Shown here: piece by piece, positions 32,946-63,810 of the stretch
How the letters are laid out: each line of letters begins with the position of its first letter
Numbering within the stretch: the first letter of the stretch is position 1
Assembly (NCBI GenBank): GCA_950022655.1
Contig: OX465579.1
Coordinates: 40,837,950-40,901,949 of the forward strand
Source: Alentia gelatinosa
Taxonomy: Eukaryota > Annelida > Polychaeta > Phyllodocida > Polynoidae
Reading direction: 5' to 3'
DNA length: 64,000 nt
Translations under genes and position numbers: made by a program
Notes under the pieces: model-generated
Told to the model about the DNA's origin: nothing
The model's input: only the letters and a program-made list of their open reading frames with translations
The model's database searches: none

Positions 32946-35806
32946 ATGGCATTCTGTGGGGCCGACTTTGTGTGCCTTACCGAAACGCTTCTTCATGCGG
33001 GCTACACGGATAACATGTTACACTGGCAGGGTTACCGCTTCTTCAGGCTAGATCGTGCCATTGGCACCTGGGGAGGGCTGGGTTGCTATGTCATAGATAA
33101 ACTTGCGCCATATGTCTCAGTTAGGTATTATCTATGTATCACAAATGAGGATCATGAAATCTTAGTTCTACTTGTGAGTAAACCCGGTTTCAGAAAGAGG
33201 TGTTTCATTACATGCTACAAACCCCCTCCTAAGTCTGCACGCATATTATATGATAAACTGATTGAGATCCTGATGTATCGAAATGTGAAACTTGGATAAT
33301 TGGTGATTTGAATGTTGATCTTAAAAGGACTAACACTACAGACTATCGCTTAGCACAAAACTTTATTTGGACTACGGGAATGTTACAACATGTTAAAAAT
33401 ATCACCAGACCCAACCATGCTGGTGGGACCTTGATAGATCACATCTACAATGTACACACGTAAACCATTGTATAGTTATGACCAAACTTCTAAGTGATCA
33501 TCATCCAACTTTGGTAAATAGAAAGTTTGAGCACAGATGTAGGAAAACGGCATCCTTCCAAGGATGAAGCTACAAAAACTTTTGATTTTGGTCAATTTGA
33601 GACTTCTCTACTGGAGCTTGACTGGTCGACCTTTTATAACTGTAATGATGTCAACCAGATGTTGGATATACTAATTGGGGCTGTCACAAATATTCTGGAT
33701 GTCCATTACCCGATACGTAATATAGATTTTCACGATGCCAAGCCTCATTGGATGAGTAAAGCTCTACTCAACCTAATAGCCCATCGGAGAGATCTAGTAA
33801 AGCACATGAGACGAGGTCGACACCAAGAAATTTTACGAGAGACCAGACAAATCTCTCGGGAAATAAGGTGGCGTATAAAAGCCAAAACAAGTGCTTATTG
33901 CAAAGCTAAACTGGTGGAGGCCAAAGGACAACCACATACATTTTGGAAAATCATTAATGAAATATTAAATCCAGTCGGTAAGGTGGTCCAGTGTGAGATT
34001 TCCCAGAATGGTTTCCTTGTTGAATCGTCACAGGTAGCTGAAGTTTTCAACAATTTTTTCGCTACGATCGGAAGCGAATTGTTCTGTAACCTAGACCAGT
34101 CTGGCTTCGACCGTCTGACCAAATATTTAACCCTCATGGACAATGTTTCTCTTACATACCCTGATATTACTGTGAATGTGGATGAAGTGCTCAAATTGAT
34201 GAATAGTGTGGACTGCCAGAAATCCAGTGGAATTCCTTTTTTTAGAACCAGTGTTTAAGTTCATGTTTTAAAATTCCTGATCAGGCAACTAACAGACCTC
34301 ATTAGTACCTCACTGCAAACACAAGTTTTCCCCTCCTTGTGGAAAACTGCGCTAGACCTTACTTCAATAAAAAAAGAAATGGAAGCCGATTTCGCTTTTG
34401 ACTCTTTTGTTTATGACCTGCTTGATAATGCAAATGTGCTTCATTACCTGCAATTCGGATTTCGTCCGAATCGCAGTACTGCGGATGCAATCTTTTATTT
34501 CTTGAAGGACCTTTACTCTGCGTGCAGGAAAGGCCATGTTACAGTATGCTGTTTCGTCGACTTCAAGAAAGCGTTTGATTCCATCCACCATGGCTTACTC
34601 TTGCACAAACTCAGGAAATTCTAAACATGCCCGACAACATCGTCGGCTGGATTAGGAACTATCTAACTAATCGTTCGCAGTCTGTCATTACTAACAGCAC
34701 CACTTCTCGCCCTGCACCCATAACTTTTGGCGTCCCACAGGGATCGGTATTGGGTCTGTTGTTGTTTCTACTTTCCATAAATGACATCGGGAACTGTCTC
34801 AATAAAACGCGTCACCTGCAATATGCTGACGATCTGTATGCGAGCATGTATATGAGCGTGGACCCAAACCATGCTATATCAGATCTCCAAGTTGACATCA
34901 CGTCTCTCGGAAACTGGTGTTGTGCTAATGGTCTCACGGTTAATGTATCTAAAACCAAGGTTATGTGGGATGAAACTGTTCTAATTTTCAAGAAATGTCT
35001 ACCCCTTGATGTAAAACTGTTGAATTGCCAAATTTCTGCTTGTTCCAGTTACAAATATCTAGGGATCATTATTGATAGCAATCTCACCTGGTCCTGTCAG
35101 GTGCAATCACTAGTATGGAATAACAACGGTCTTTTATCTAAATTTGGTAAACTGCAGAGATCCCTGACCTTCGACATGACCAGACAGATCTATCTGTCAA
35201 ATATCATGTCTCTTTTTGAATACTGTGCCATCTTGTTTGACAGTTACAAAAAAACAGACCAGCAGACTCTAAGAGAAATTGCACAATCGCGGCTTGGGAA
35301 CAGTATTAAGTAAACCTTGTCGTAACCTATCAATAGCTAACCTCCATGAAGCTTGTAAAGTGACCCCCTCTCTGGAAGCACCGGAAAATACAACTCCTAA
35401 CCATAATGTTCAGGAACAAGTTTAACAATAGTTGGCTGGATCCATCAGAAAGGCGTACCCGTTCTGGGGACAAAATCAACTTTATGTTAGAAATCACTCG
35501 GATTTCCACAGTCCTAAGGTCACCCTAGTATCGTGGAGTCAAGGACTGGAATGCACTCCCAGCTTCAGTCCAGAAAATAACTGACCTAAACAACTTCAAA
35601 AAGGCTTTGCCTGGACTTATCTAATCTAATTGTCTCAGAACCCATTACTACCTCATCCTTCACTATCCAGCCGTTATTGGTTGTTCTTGTTAAATGTTTT
35701 TTTACTCTGCTGTTATTTTGCTAAACCCAAAGAAATGTATCGAGCTGTACCGACGAGTATCTGAAAAACTCAGGGTTCCTGAGAGATGCTTTAAAAAAAA
35801 AAAATC
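32946..35806 (+). pseudogene. Non-LTR retrotransposon ORF2 (endonuclease + RT), broken
   Basis: AP-type endonuclease blocks: DFVCLTETLLHAGY (about 32965), GGLGCYV (33073), and in another frame IIGDLNVDLKR (about 33297). The connecting domain is open from 33527 to 34258. RT: FGFRPNRSTADAI (34457), CCFVDFKKAFDSIHHG (34548), FGVPQGSVLGLLLF (34725), LQYADDLYAS (34818). The C-terminal region WNALPA...NNFKKALPGL ends near 35624. A tail runs to a poly-A tract at 35793-35804. The arrangement fits the Jockey/CR1 group. Stops and frame changes occur at about 33297, 33470, 34258 and 34624, and the region that should hold the first RT block (YRPIS) is deleted between about 34360 and 34400. Inactive. Confidence 0.85.
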
Positions 35807-38800
35807 TCAGACTGAAAGACATGTGACTGCCAGTGGTATTATCTGCCAGTTACCACTGCTGGTACATGGCAAGTACCATATCTATGTTGGTATCTGAACA
35901 ACGAGTAACAAGAAGTAGACTAGACGTTGTATTCAAACTCTGCCAAACCTAAAGTATGTGTGCTTTACATCTTCTAACTGCCAAGCTTATATAAATAGAA
36001 CATATTGGCTCAAGACAAAGAAGACACCATACCATTTCTTACAATGCTCTTAACACTTGGACAACCAGCTATAAGCAATTTTTGCAAGTCTTTGGTGGTT
36101 CTCCTAAGGTGAAATACCATTTACATGAAATTAGCCAGTGAGGTTTAAAAAAGAAAACCTGGATATGTCTACAGCCTATTCATCTACAATCACTATCTTT
36201 GATGTGATAATACTTTGACACAAAATATCAACGTATATCATGTAGGGATGGCACTGAAGTTAGGGAAAACCTGAAATTTCCCATTATTCAAGTCAAAATC
36301 AGCTCATTCACTATGTGCCAGCTCTATTTTTAAATGACACGTAGTGGCCTGTCAAACTTGCTTAAGTCTTAATGAAACATTAGATATTAGTTTTGTATAA
36401 ATACCATTTTGGATATTTCATAATATTATTCTAATATTGTCATTTTTATTGGGTCCTGGTCAAAAGATTTACTATTGGTTTAAATCATTAGCAGAGTTCA
36501 CAGAATTCACTGTATCAACTTTGTTGAAAAGAGACAAACGAATTTGATGAAAACTAAGATTCTTACTCAGCGATATCAACCTTATATTCCTTTTCATCAA
36601 TGCCGTTTCTCTTAGTACCCATTTCCCTTAGTAAGGGTCCAAGGTGGTGGGAATTCCAATATGATTTAATATGATTAGTATTAATTCACTTAAGAAGAGC
36701 ACAGCATACAATCTGCCTTTCGACAGGTTGTCATTGCAGTGTAAGTATTATATACTATAAAGAATCGTTTCTTCATCCTCTCGCAGGAGTACTCTACATT
36801 ACTATACTACCATTATAACTAGCACTATCACAAGAACCTCAATGTCATTTTGATTTTGATAAACTGAGTTGTATAATAACATTGTTATACTATAATCATA
36901 CCATGAAACCAAAATAAGTGTATTAGAAACGAGAATTGGTATAGATAAAAAGGAGGTGGAAGAACGCGACAAGCGTGTATGAGAACCGGTTAAAAAAAAA
37001 AATCTGAAAAATAAGATCTTTCAGATTTGAGCAAGTCTCTGCAAATGGCCACTCTGTTGTCAGTGGTAGTGTTGCCTCAACAGGGTGTGTGCTGCACCGA
37101 GTCCAGCACTGAGTGCAACAGACAGATCCAATAACACCCGTTCCAGGGTTCCGGTATGCCTATGGCAGTGTGCCCGGTAGGCAGTGTGCTTTCCGGGAGA
37201 TTCCCGGAAGCTGCAAGGCCCTCAGTACCACTACCAGTGGTGAGTACGGGTGGTTAGACTGGTAGCAGCCGGCCGCAGAGCAGTAGCGGCCGGCCTCGGA
37301 CCACCCGTCGGGCCGGGGACTGGTCTCCATGGTCGGGGACAGCTGCTGCCACCACCCAGCCTCAGTCACACAGAATTTTTTAGACTTTACGGAAAACCGT
37401 GAATTCCTGGAAAACTGGCATCCCTGTTTTTACTTTTTTGTGTTGTTGTTTTTTATTATGACCCCTGGTAAATATAAAAAGGTCAAACAATAGAAACTGT
37501 ATGTGTGCGGGTTTTTATTTTGCTTCATTCAGGTGGTGTCAAAACATATTCTGGGTACAGAGGTATAACATTAAAAGTAAAGGATGGGGCACCCGACTGG
37601 CTACCCATGGTCATCAGGCAAACAGACATGTACCACTAAAGAAAATAAATGCCAATTGTTCAACGTTCGGTAGAGAGTAGCATCCACTATTATCCAATAG
37701 ATATAGATAGAATTCAGCTGTAGACTGCAGTGCAAGTGGTATGAATGATCAGTTCTGTAGGGGGATTTTACTTATACTTACATTTCAATTGTCTACAGGA
37801 AAGACAGCAAACGGATACAGGTGTCACACAAATATCTAGTCATATTTGATTGATTCCTGCCAAGATTGGTTTTGTGGTTTATTTTACAAGTGTTTAGTTA
37901 CGGTACTTATATTGTGATCTAATGAACTATAACTTACCCCCTTTGATGCACCTTTCAAAGCCTCTATTTGAACATTAGTTACTATTTCAGTATCAAGCAA
38001 ATCACATTTCATGTGCAGAAGGAAGAGGGAAATAATGCAAAAGAAAAGGCAGATAATTAATGAATACTACACGGTCTACTGGCATTGAGGACGATAATAG
38101 AAAGCCTCAGTTAAGGAGCCACCTGTATTCTAAATCGACAGGAGTGCCTCTTACATTTATTTGGATATATCCATATACAACAATGGAATAGGCGTAGTTA
38201 CCAATTTCAATGTTCGAAACCAACTATAGCGTGGTGACAGCCCCACGCTACCGAAAGTAAATATCAGAAAAATTGACATCAAAATATTATATTCCTCTTC
38301 ACAAAAGAGAAAGTCACACTACAGTGAGCATCTTCATAGACTTATGTTTTTATCACAACACACACAGGTCTTATCCCATTTACAATATTGAAGAATGCTT
38401 ACTGATTTCAATGTCAATTGTGGAGCGCATCGCTCGATAAGTAATTCAAAGATACGGTAAGCTCTGGTCTGGTTTTGAATGGAATAGTCTTATAAATAGA
38501 TCTAGTTTCAAATGCCTCATTAACAGCGAACACCTTGGTGTCCATTGTTAGAAATTACCTATGATAAATAATAGTACACACAAGCTTATCGGGTTCAGAC
38601 GTCCAATTTGAAAACGTATTTGTTGCAAGGTAATCCTGCTTCCATATATATCTTTTAAAACGCAAACATATATAGGACGTGTACAGTAACATAAATGAGG
38701 GCTTCACTAGTGCGTGACCCAGACTCGTGGGTATGTGGAAATATGTCTCTCTAAGATTGTGCGCCAAGAGTGACATATCCACAGTCACGGCGCTCCATCG

Positions 38801-41502
38801 AATAGCATTAATTTTTATCATAAATAACAGTAAATACAGATACCAAGACTAGACCAGGTGCAACTGAGCACAAGTCATCTCACAGCGTAAAAGGTACGTT
38901 TACTCAGAACCCACGGATAGTGTATGTACAGAAAGGGTTAAGCGTCTTCGTATGAACTGTTAGTACTCACATTAGGATCAATAGGGTACGGTATTTTAGT
39001 CTTCGGCGCGTTAACGTGGAGGGGGTTTGTGGACCCAGAGTACTGTAATCGATACCGCAAAGTACAATATATCGACGGTATACTAGTTTCCTACCAAACA
39101 AAACACGTAGACGAAAGGTGGATCTTTCAATGTAATCGCTCTTTCGTTAGGCTACGAAATGAATTGAAGGTTTCACCAGTTTATTTATGTACCATGGATA
39201 TCAAATGCTATATACGCCTGTGTTTGCAAATTGCACTGTGACCACACGTTTTATTCGATATGCAATTTGTTTCATGTGTTCAATCTACCGGTTCTCCAGT
39301 TTTAAAACAAATCCCCTTGTGGATCTACTGGGGCAGGACAAACGACACACCCGGCAGCTCACAAATTACCAAACAAAAATATACATTTTTCTTTTCTATA
39401 AAATGTAATTAGACAGTATAGATGAAAAGCGCTATTTGGGTTGTGTAGTGTTTGATTAAGACCTATGGCACATTAGCACTACTGAGGATTATCAAAGTAT
39501 TATTCTGGGGAGTAAAGTGTCATTTCCATACCGTAAGTTAGTTTTATAACGCAACTCTAGTAAAGATAGTTACTTGCTTACACCTCTCTGAACCTAACCG
39601 AGATATGGTAATAATACGGTTTACTTTACTTCTTTACGAAACAATTAGTCTCATGTTGAGTCCTTTCTATAGGTATGTATACACCCTCAACATTTCTTTA
39701 TCGAAAATAAAGATATTTAGATTAGGGAGAGCGCCCTCGATTGATATATTTGAAGTAGGTAACATTTCATTGAAGATGTACGCCCTCATCCAACATAGGA
39801 ACACAAAGCAACATTAACAAAAGAAAACTCAAGTACTTTTTCAGTCAACTCTACCTAATGAGGCCTCGCATGTACACAAAGTCCAGCACATAATCTACAT
39901 TAACATCTCTTAAAAGATCAAACCGGATTATGATGACTCAGTACTATTCGTATATACATATGCACAGATTCAATCAAGTGTGGAATTACAATGAACAACA
40001 GTAAGCTTTCATGGACTTCACTTACATATAACTTAATGACGGCAGCTTTACACGAAAAGAATGCCATTGCTTTGGAGACTTGCCAAGGTTGGTCCATCCG
40101 AACCTAACCTTCTTCATAAAGCCATCATATTAATATTCTGGGAGACAGATGTCCCTCGGAAGCGAACAACAAACTCAAAACCTTGTAAAGTGGGAAAGGG
40201 ATTGAATAAATACTGTTAACAGATGTGATCACACTACGAAACCAGATGGCGTGCTAAAACTATCAAAGCCATAGCACACATTGTAAATTCCTCTAAAATA
40301 CACAGCAAGAAGCGCGACGGGTAAAAAGGACTCGTCTGTGGCAATGTCATCCGAGTCGTAGGAAGTTTCTGCTGTTGGTAGTTAGAGGAAAGACTGTTCT
40401 CTTTCTGGTACAGTGAAGGCCGACTCACCGCAGGGACCAAACAATTACGGGATACATTTATGGAATAAGACTACACTCGGCTACGTTATTTGTTCATCTT
40501 AGCTTTGCAGACATATCAGATGTAAAAAGAAGGAATGATGTCCCTTCCCCCTCAGGCTTTAGGAAGGTATCTGGTCCATCTCAATTAAAGACAAAACAAA
40601 GCTTGCTTGGTCCAGTTCCGAGGTAGATGCTTACTTAAAGCATCTTCTTCTGGATCCAATAAGAAAAGAAAAAAGGTTTCGCTGAACTTCAAAAGTTTAT
40701 AACGCGAGGCATCATCTAATTTCATCACTTTGGGACAATATGAGATTTCAGGACCACGACTGGTATATAACTTCCACTTAAGACGAGATTAAGGCAACCT
40801 TGGTCTCGGGCAAACCAGAAGGCATTAGGTACAAAGGGCTACTCAGTATACACATCACATAACATTGATTTTGTGTAGTTGTTTGCGTTGGGTTCTCAGA
40901 CGGCCCAAGTTTCAAAAATCAGGAAAATTCCTTCCCTCGTGACAATATAAATGCACACGCGAGAGCAGCCTGCGGGCCAACAAAGGTATGGCTTTGACGC
41001 AATATTATGCATTAATTGGTTCTACAATGATTTAATTAGAGACAATGACGCGCTGTCATTCACATAGGAACAGTTATTTTCACCGAGGACTCATTTAAGT
41101 TTACACAGATGCACTTTTGAGGTTCTTTACAAAGCATTGAATGTAGCTAAACTTAACCGTTTTGAGAAATGCCCACATATGACTACCTGCAGATCCATAC
41201 AGGTAAACCAAGCTGTGATACACAGATTATGATCGGTACGAAATCTTCTTGCCTTATGTGTTTTGTCGGTGGACCCATGTCACCAATATACGAAGACGGT
41301 CAGTGTGGTGGAGGGGACACAAAGCTAACACGTCTCACACTAGTCATTTGTGATTTCCTTGTGATAACATCGGGTAGAGTGCACACATCAACAACAGATG
41401 TAGGTCCATGAAGGCCGTCCACGTGTTGCCAACTCTTGGATAGTTGTAGCTCTTCACCACCAGGGTGCGCCAGTGTAGTGACTGAGCGTCTCGTCGGGTG
41501 GC
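35807..41502. other. Long intergenic region, no supported gene
   Basis: AT-rich unique-looking sequence downstream (3') of the kinesin gene. One GC-rich island (about 37060-37370) contains an inverted motif ccggccgc / gcggccgg (37269-37295). Small open frames here lack recognisable domains or a codon bias I can see. Confidence 0.5.
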
Positions 41503-58017
<16,515 letters not shown>

Positions 58018-60958
58018 TCCAATGTCAGGTAATAACGGGGGTTATTCAACCAGTACTCAACTCAGGATGTATGTACAGTACAAGTGTGATACAGTCATCG
58101 GACCATACGGTGGAAATATAAGATTACAGAGAATTTAGTACACGGCTGTAGAAATAGCTACACAAAATTGTATATTCACTATAAAAAGTATTAAAAGTGA
58201 ACCCAATGAAACGGCTAAACAGTACTCCCTGAAACACGAGGCGTCAGTGCTTTTGGTCTATGGACTTTTGGACTAAAATTTTGTTGGGGTCTCAGTCGCT
58301 AGTACTGGGCTGGACGATGTTATAATCGCCTCCGAACACCTTTTGATTAACTAAATTACGATATGTCTATTTGAGGGTAGATGTATTGCAATTTGCATTT
58401 CAAACATTTAAGATTGAGAGATACATTCTCAAACCACACATAACCAAAGGCCTGAGTGCCAGTCCCTAGAGAACAGGTATCTGCAGTTTCAGTAGGTTCA
58501 ATTTTAGCGTCATTATGACAGAGCTTCAATTTCCCTTAGATGAACCTTATTCTTGACTCCTCTCCTATACCGAAGAAAGCGCCCACAGGCGCCATAGATA
58601 ACAAATCTACACATGCTTACATACGCCAATAACAATGAAGTTCTCACACGACAACGACGACACAAACAAAGGCATTATAATCATATCCAGTGACCATGAG
58701 AAAACCCAGGCCTAATTCACCTATGTAACATGAAGCACAGAGAAATTACATTGTCACAATATGACAGTACCAGAGGATCAAAATTTCATTCAGAGATATG
58801 CTATTTTGAATATAACCTCATTCAGAATAATTAGAACAAAGTAAACTTCAAAGAAAATGATAAAGTGGGCTATTGAAGCGATATTTCATTTATGTATCTG
58901 CATCCAAATTTGGAAAGTCAAACACAAGGTTTATTTCTACGGTAGGTGACCCCCACCCCACAGCACAGCACAAATTCAAAAACGTATTACTTGGTTGGGC
59001 GTGACTGATATAACTGATATCTGGTGTCGGGAAGGGCACTTTTGAGCAGGGAGGGAAAGTGAGAGAGTTCATTAATGTTCCAAACATGTTCCTCGTATAA
59101 AAACAAAACAATAGAACATAAACAAATGAGGATAGTATTATACCGTTCTGATCGTTCTTAATTCAGGTGGTATACAGTAACCCTATAGGCTTTATACTTA
59201 ACCGGGTTAGCTGAGGTATGTACTCATGTCTCATTGAATTCTACATGTCAAAGGCTAGACTGGCTTCAGTCACTGTACCCCTCCACATACTCCACTCCTC
59301 CACGTCGCGATACGGCAGGGTCCTGGATCTCTCAGGCCTTGCTGGGGGGAGGGGGGGGGCATAGTGAACCTACTTTGACGTAGTTTGAATGCCTATAATG
59401 AAAAACTTGAGCAAGTCTAGTCAAAGGCTAACGAGTCCATCTCAAGATATATTCTTAAAACCATTACAAAAACAGGGAACGGGAAATCTGCATTCAGTTC
59501 CAATAAAATATACTGAAATTACATTTTCTTCCAAGTAGAAAAAAGACACGTTAACCATAACGTTGGTTTTGAGGATTAGGTCAAACATTGCAGTAGGTTA
59601 TCTGCCATAATTGTCGTAAATAATGGAGTGCTACACGCTATGCCGGTATTGACATGTCATAGCATCACTCTCATTCCCCTATATTCATCCCTCCCCCTGT
59701 GTGATGCTGGTACAGGCATGATAGGTCCCTGATCCCCACAGTTATGCTGGGTCGTGGAACAATTACCCAGGCATTATTCACACGTGAAAAGAGGTGGAAA
59801 TTTGGCAACCTCGTCCCTCGATCATAGACGACCGTTCTTCTGTCTATGTGTGCAATATTGACCCTCCCTCATTCCTAAGTGTAGGCCAACACACCGGCCA
59901 GTCCCAGTCAGAGGTTCCTCCCGCCCCCAAGCCCTTCTCGTCCTGCACCAGGGTGCGAGACTTAATACAATACTCCAGATTTTGCATGATATAACTTGCA
60001 GCTAATACGGTACCAGCCTTCGAAATACATTGACTCATTACTAAATACGTCATGGTGCATTAACAGTTGACTCTGTTCAGACATTTCGGCATGTTATACA
60101 CTGTATAACCTTCCCCTATGGACGTGCCCCTCCCCCCTCCCCCAAGCCAACACTCGACCACTGAGTCATACCCTGACCCACTTGATGATTGCCCGGGCGC
60201 CGCCACCACCCTCTCCACCATCCCCAGGCTACCCCCGACCTGCCAGCACTGACATGCTGGGCATGAGCCTGGTCCTGGGTTCATTCACAGATAGATAGAA
60301 GCTTGCACCAAGCTGTAGGAAGGCCCAAGCAGTAGCTCCATGCGGAGCCATCTGGGCAATATGTGCCTGGAAAGGAGAGATGATGGAGGACGGGGTACCA
60401 CTGGACCAGGCACAGAACGACACCAGATACCACTGCACCAGGAGTACTGGTGTAAGGCGCGTGGCATGCAGGAGGAGGTCACCACTTCATGATCTATGAA
60501 AAGATCCCCCATATCAATTCTTTTGGAAACTTGCTCGTGTATCGTCATAACTCTGTTCTGTAAACATCTCAGACCATTTTACAAGACATGAATTAAGACT
60601 GAGACTATGAAAATACCCCCAGACATGAATTAGATTAGAATCTTTCAAATCGTTGCTTCTCGTGATGTATCATTAATCTCGCGATCGATTATTTTCCAGT
60701 ACAGCAGTTGCACGTTTTTACTCTGAATGCATAATGTATATACATGTACATACGTTTGATAGAATATCACTCTATTCCAATACAAAACCGTCACAGGAAA
60801 ATAAGTCTTCCCAGATTCTAGTTCCCCAAATGTTCAAGAACTGGCCAACTCTTTCTTCATGTACGCATCTAGAGTGTTCGTACTATAGAGGAAACCCATG
60901 AAAGTTTAGGGTCTGAGCTCGTATCCCATCAAGTTTGAATCACGTAGTAATTCACAAG
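58018..60958. other. Region upstream of the kinesin model, no supported gene
   Basis: Mostly non-coding. A G tract lies at 59346-59359 and a GC-rich patch at about 60120-60260. Open frames on the minus strand at 60060-60548 overlap each other in several frames and show no domain, so I do not call them. An upstream kinesin exon could be hidden here. Confidence 0.45.
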
Positions 60959-61299
60959 CAGGGATGAAAGTCGGGACTGATGAAAAAGTCGGAAACGGAA
61001 TTTTTTTTTTTTTAAATGGGGCGTATTTCGGGGGGGGGGGGGGGGGGCGCCCCCCGCCCCGTGCCGTCAAACAAAATTTCGGCACTTGACGGAACTCTGA
61101 CGGCAGTGTCAACGGCCCTTGGCGCGTTTAACTGCCGCCAAAGTACTGACTGGAGGTTTATACGCCGTCGGTGAGAGCCTGCTGCCAGAATTTCTTGGAA
61201 TTTAGTTTCATTTTATGATTTTCATACTCTGTTAATGATCATATTTCAAGATGCAGAAATTTCTGATTTCCGTCAATTGTCGGCAAACTTGCATCCCTG
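60959..61299. mobile_element. MITE with CAGGGATG ends and a 6-bp target duplication
   Basis: 341 bp. Ends cagggatgaaagt and acttgcatccctg are inverted with one mismatch. Flanks are cacaag on both sides (60953-60958, 61300-61305). It holds a T tract and a G18/C6 hairpin (about 61030-61055). Duplication length and CAGGG ends match the element at 50737-51239. Confidence 0.85.
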
Positions 61300-61305
61300 C
61301 ACAAG

Positions 61306-63589
61306 GCGAAGCCGCGTGAATTGCTATGTGATTCAAATGAGATGGGATCGAGCTCTGACCCTAAACTTGAATGGTTTTCTGAATTTATCTCACCCTTAAT
61401 ATTGACTAATGGGCTAACATTTGTGACATTATCCCCCATTGGATATTTTTCCTAAATATCTAATGGGTGTTAGATACGAGTTCCCAATGTTAAGTCTATG
61501 GAGAAAAAATATCTGGGGTGAGATAATGGACACTATCATATTTCAGATCTATGTGTGACCTCCTATATACTATGTGAGCAACAGCAGATCTTTAAACTCT
61601 TTTGTCGGGAGTGTTACTTGCAATATACCTATAATTCTAATACACATAGGGAACTGAGGTTTTGCAGTTGCCCGCAATGTACATCATACATCCCCATCCA
61701 CTAAGGCAGATCTGGCACTGCGTCCTCGGTATGCTGCTGTGAGCGGCGTTGGATTCTGGCCGCCAACCCGTACTCCTCAGGTGTGCGCGGGAGTGTCTAC
61801 CGGCGTGCGTCTGGAGAGGCCATTTGAACAGCGCAATGACCTAGCTCCCCAGTCGCCATCAGCAACGTCACATAAATTATGCCTCACCTTATTGACTCCT
61901 AGACGGGACTGCTCGATACTCTAATCCTCGCCAAGAGACGTGGTGGGAGGGCGTCTACAGCAGTCTTGTTTATAAACCTGATTTACAATTAACCCTTCCT
62001 CACCTATGTTCATGTTTCTTAAACGTGTCTTCTATCTCGAGCGCACACTTAAATATTTTGATATGGGGGATCGATAAGGGAGTTAAATAGAGCAATATCA
62101 CAGATTATTCAAATGCTGGAAGATATACACACAACATTGCACTATGTTTTTAAAAGACTTATTTAGTTTACATGTATATGTATATAACTAAATGACATTG
62201 CTTATTTTCAATTAGTGAAGTTAAGGGTGTTATGGGATTGAGGTGGTGTACTGAGGGTGGGGTGATGTGTGGTGGGGCGGGGTAGAGTGATGTGTTGTAG
62301 GTTAGTGTGTTATCGGGTGTTATAAGGTGATCGTGTTAACAGTGTACAGTGTCCAGCTTTGTCTAATTCAAACCACTGGAAACGCTATATGCCACAACGT
62401 TGTGGTTTATCACACTGGTCAGTATGCTTCATAATGCATTACTCACTGTATTTCTAGGTGCCGGGCCCCAGCGCGTCACTCACCGCATATAAACACACAC
62501 TAGTCGACTTATATGTATGACACATGTAGGTCCCATTGTGTACTCAGGTTTCATCGTGCGGCGCGCACCGAGTTACATTACCACAGACTGATTCACTCAG
62601 TAGGGATCCAGGGATTCCTGGTCAACTGCTCGGCCGGGCTATCTATGTAACAAGTCAACCATTCCCCAAACTTTCTTTACCAGGGATTTAATGTGTACAA
62701 TCTACCCAAACATTGACTCGGACATATTACTCTCACTAGTAAATTTAGCAATATGTTGGTGATGGAATATCAAAAGACATATACATCAGCGGACCAATCA
62801 AGCGTCAGTGTTAAAGCTTATGAACTCATATTGACCGTGTCTGTAAATGACAATAAGGGCTACTGCTGCCAGTATGTTTATGTAGTGACTTGGGAATTTC
62901 TTGTGTACAACTTGAAAATATATGCTCATATAAGAGATTTCCAATTCAACATATTCTGAGAGCGAGCCTAACACATTTGTAAATCTCACCTGTTCTATTA
63001 TTTCAGGTAATTTTCACTGATAATTTTCACCATCAGGAATAAATATGACGGTCTTTAACATGTATTTTATCCTTCTCTCCAGAGGTACCGACTTTGGCAA
63101 CCGTACTTACAAGTAATGCGTCTAACTACACCAAGGCGAAGACTCTCGCATGTTCTTCATGAAATCATCGTCATTAACAAACTACAAGTCTACCAGTACG
63201 TCGGAAGTGATGTGGTTTAGTGTACTAGATAACTGGGTAGCCCCATTAAGTCTCAGTTTTAACAAAGGCCGGAGAAGGACGTTCAGGCTGACCTAATGTC
63301 AACTCGAGCCATGTCTGACCTCAACCTTCTGGGATACGTGGAAATGTCAAGTGTCAACAAGTGTGTACGATTATGCCTCGTCGTTCCACTTAATGAAATA
63401 ATATATGTATTCACTTCGATTTCCACTGGTTCGACTTTTTCCCCTTCATTTAATTTCCTATGACTGATTATCCGGAGCTGCAATTCCCCGTGTTTAGAAT
63501 ATAGTTTCTCTTTTCTTTTCTATTTTATTATCAAACTATTCCATAATTCAAACTCATTTCTGCCAAGTTTTCTTTTATTTGTCGATGGA
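61306..63589. other. Non-coding DNA
   Basis: Includes a purine/GT-rich stretch (62220-62335, repeated gtggtgta/ggggtggggtgatgtgt motifs). No supported gene. Confidence 0.45.
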
Positions 63590-63810
63590 GCGAGATTACG
63601 ATGCACGGTAAATACTGCGGCACGCGCATCCGGGATCGTTACTCTGTTCTATTCTCGGGAGTTCAGCGCAGCTCCTGACAGAGCAGAGATCGCTGACAGC
63701 GGGCCTGACCCATATTTGTTTACCCGTTGCCATGGCAGCACACGACAACCAATCCGCGGCTTCCTCTGATCCATCCAGCGACCACGGCCGTTGTCTACAC
63801 TACCTGGCCG
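63590..63810. promoter_or_regulatory. CpG-rich promoter-like region with X-box-like and CCAAT motifs
   Basis: CpG density rises sharply compared with the AT-rich surroundings. gttgccatggcagc (63726-63739) is close to the palindromic RFX X-box, and ccaat lies at 63749-63753. It could be the promoter of the kinesin gene (minus strand), of an unseen plus-strand gene beyond the window, or of both. Motif-level inference only. Confidence 0.4.

Noticed and set aside
37160..37369. GC-rich minus-strand frame of 69 codons
   Set aside because: Open by composition only; the sequence looks like a GC-rich island with short inverted motifs, not a gene.
60060..60548. Overlapping minus-strand frames of 69-87 codons
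   Set aside because: They overlap in several frames in GC-rich DNA, with no domain and no convincing splice sites or link to the kinesin gene.
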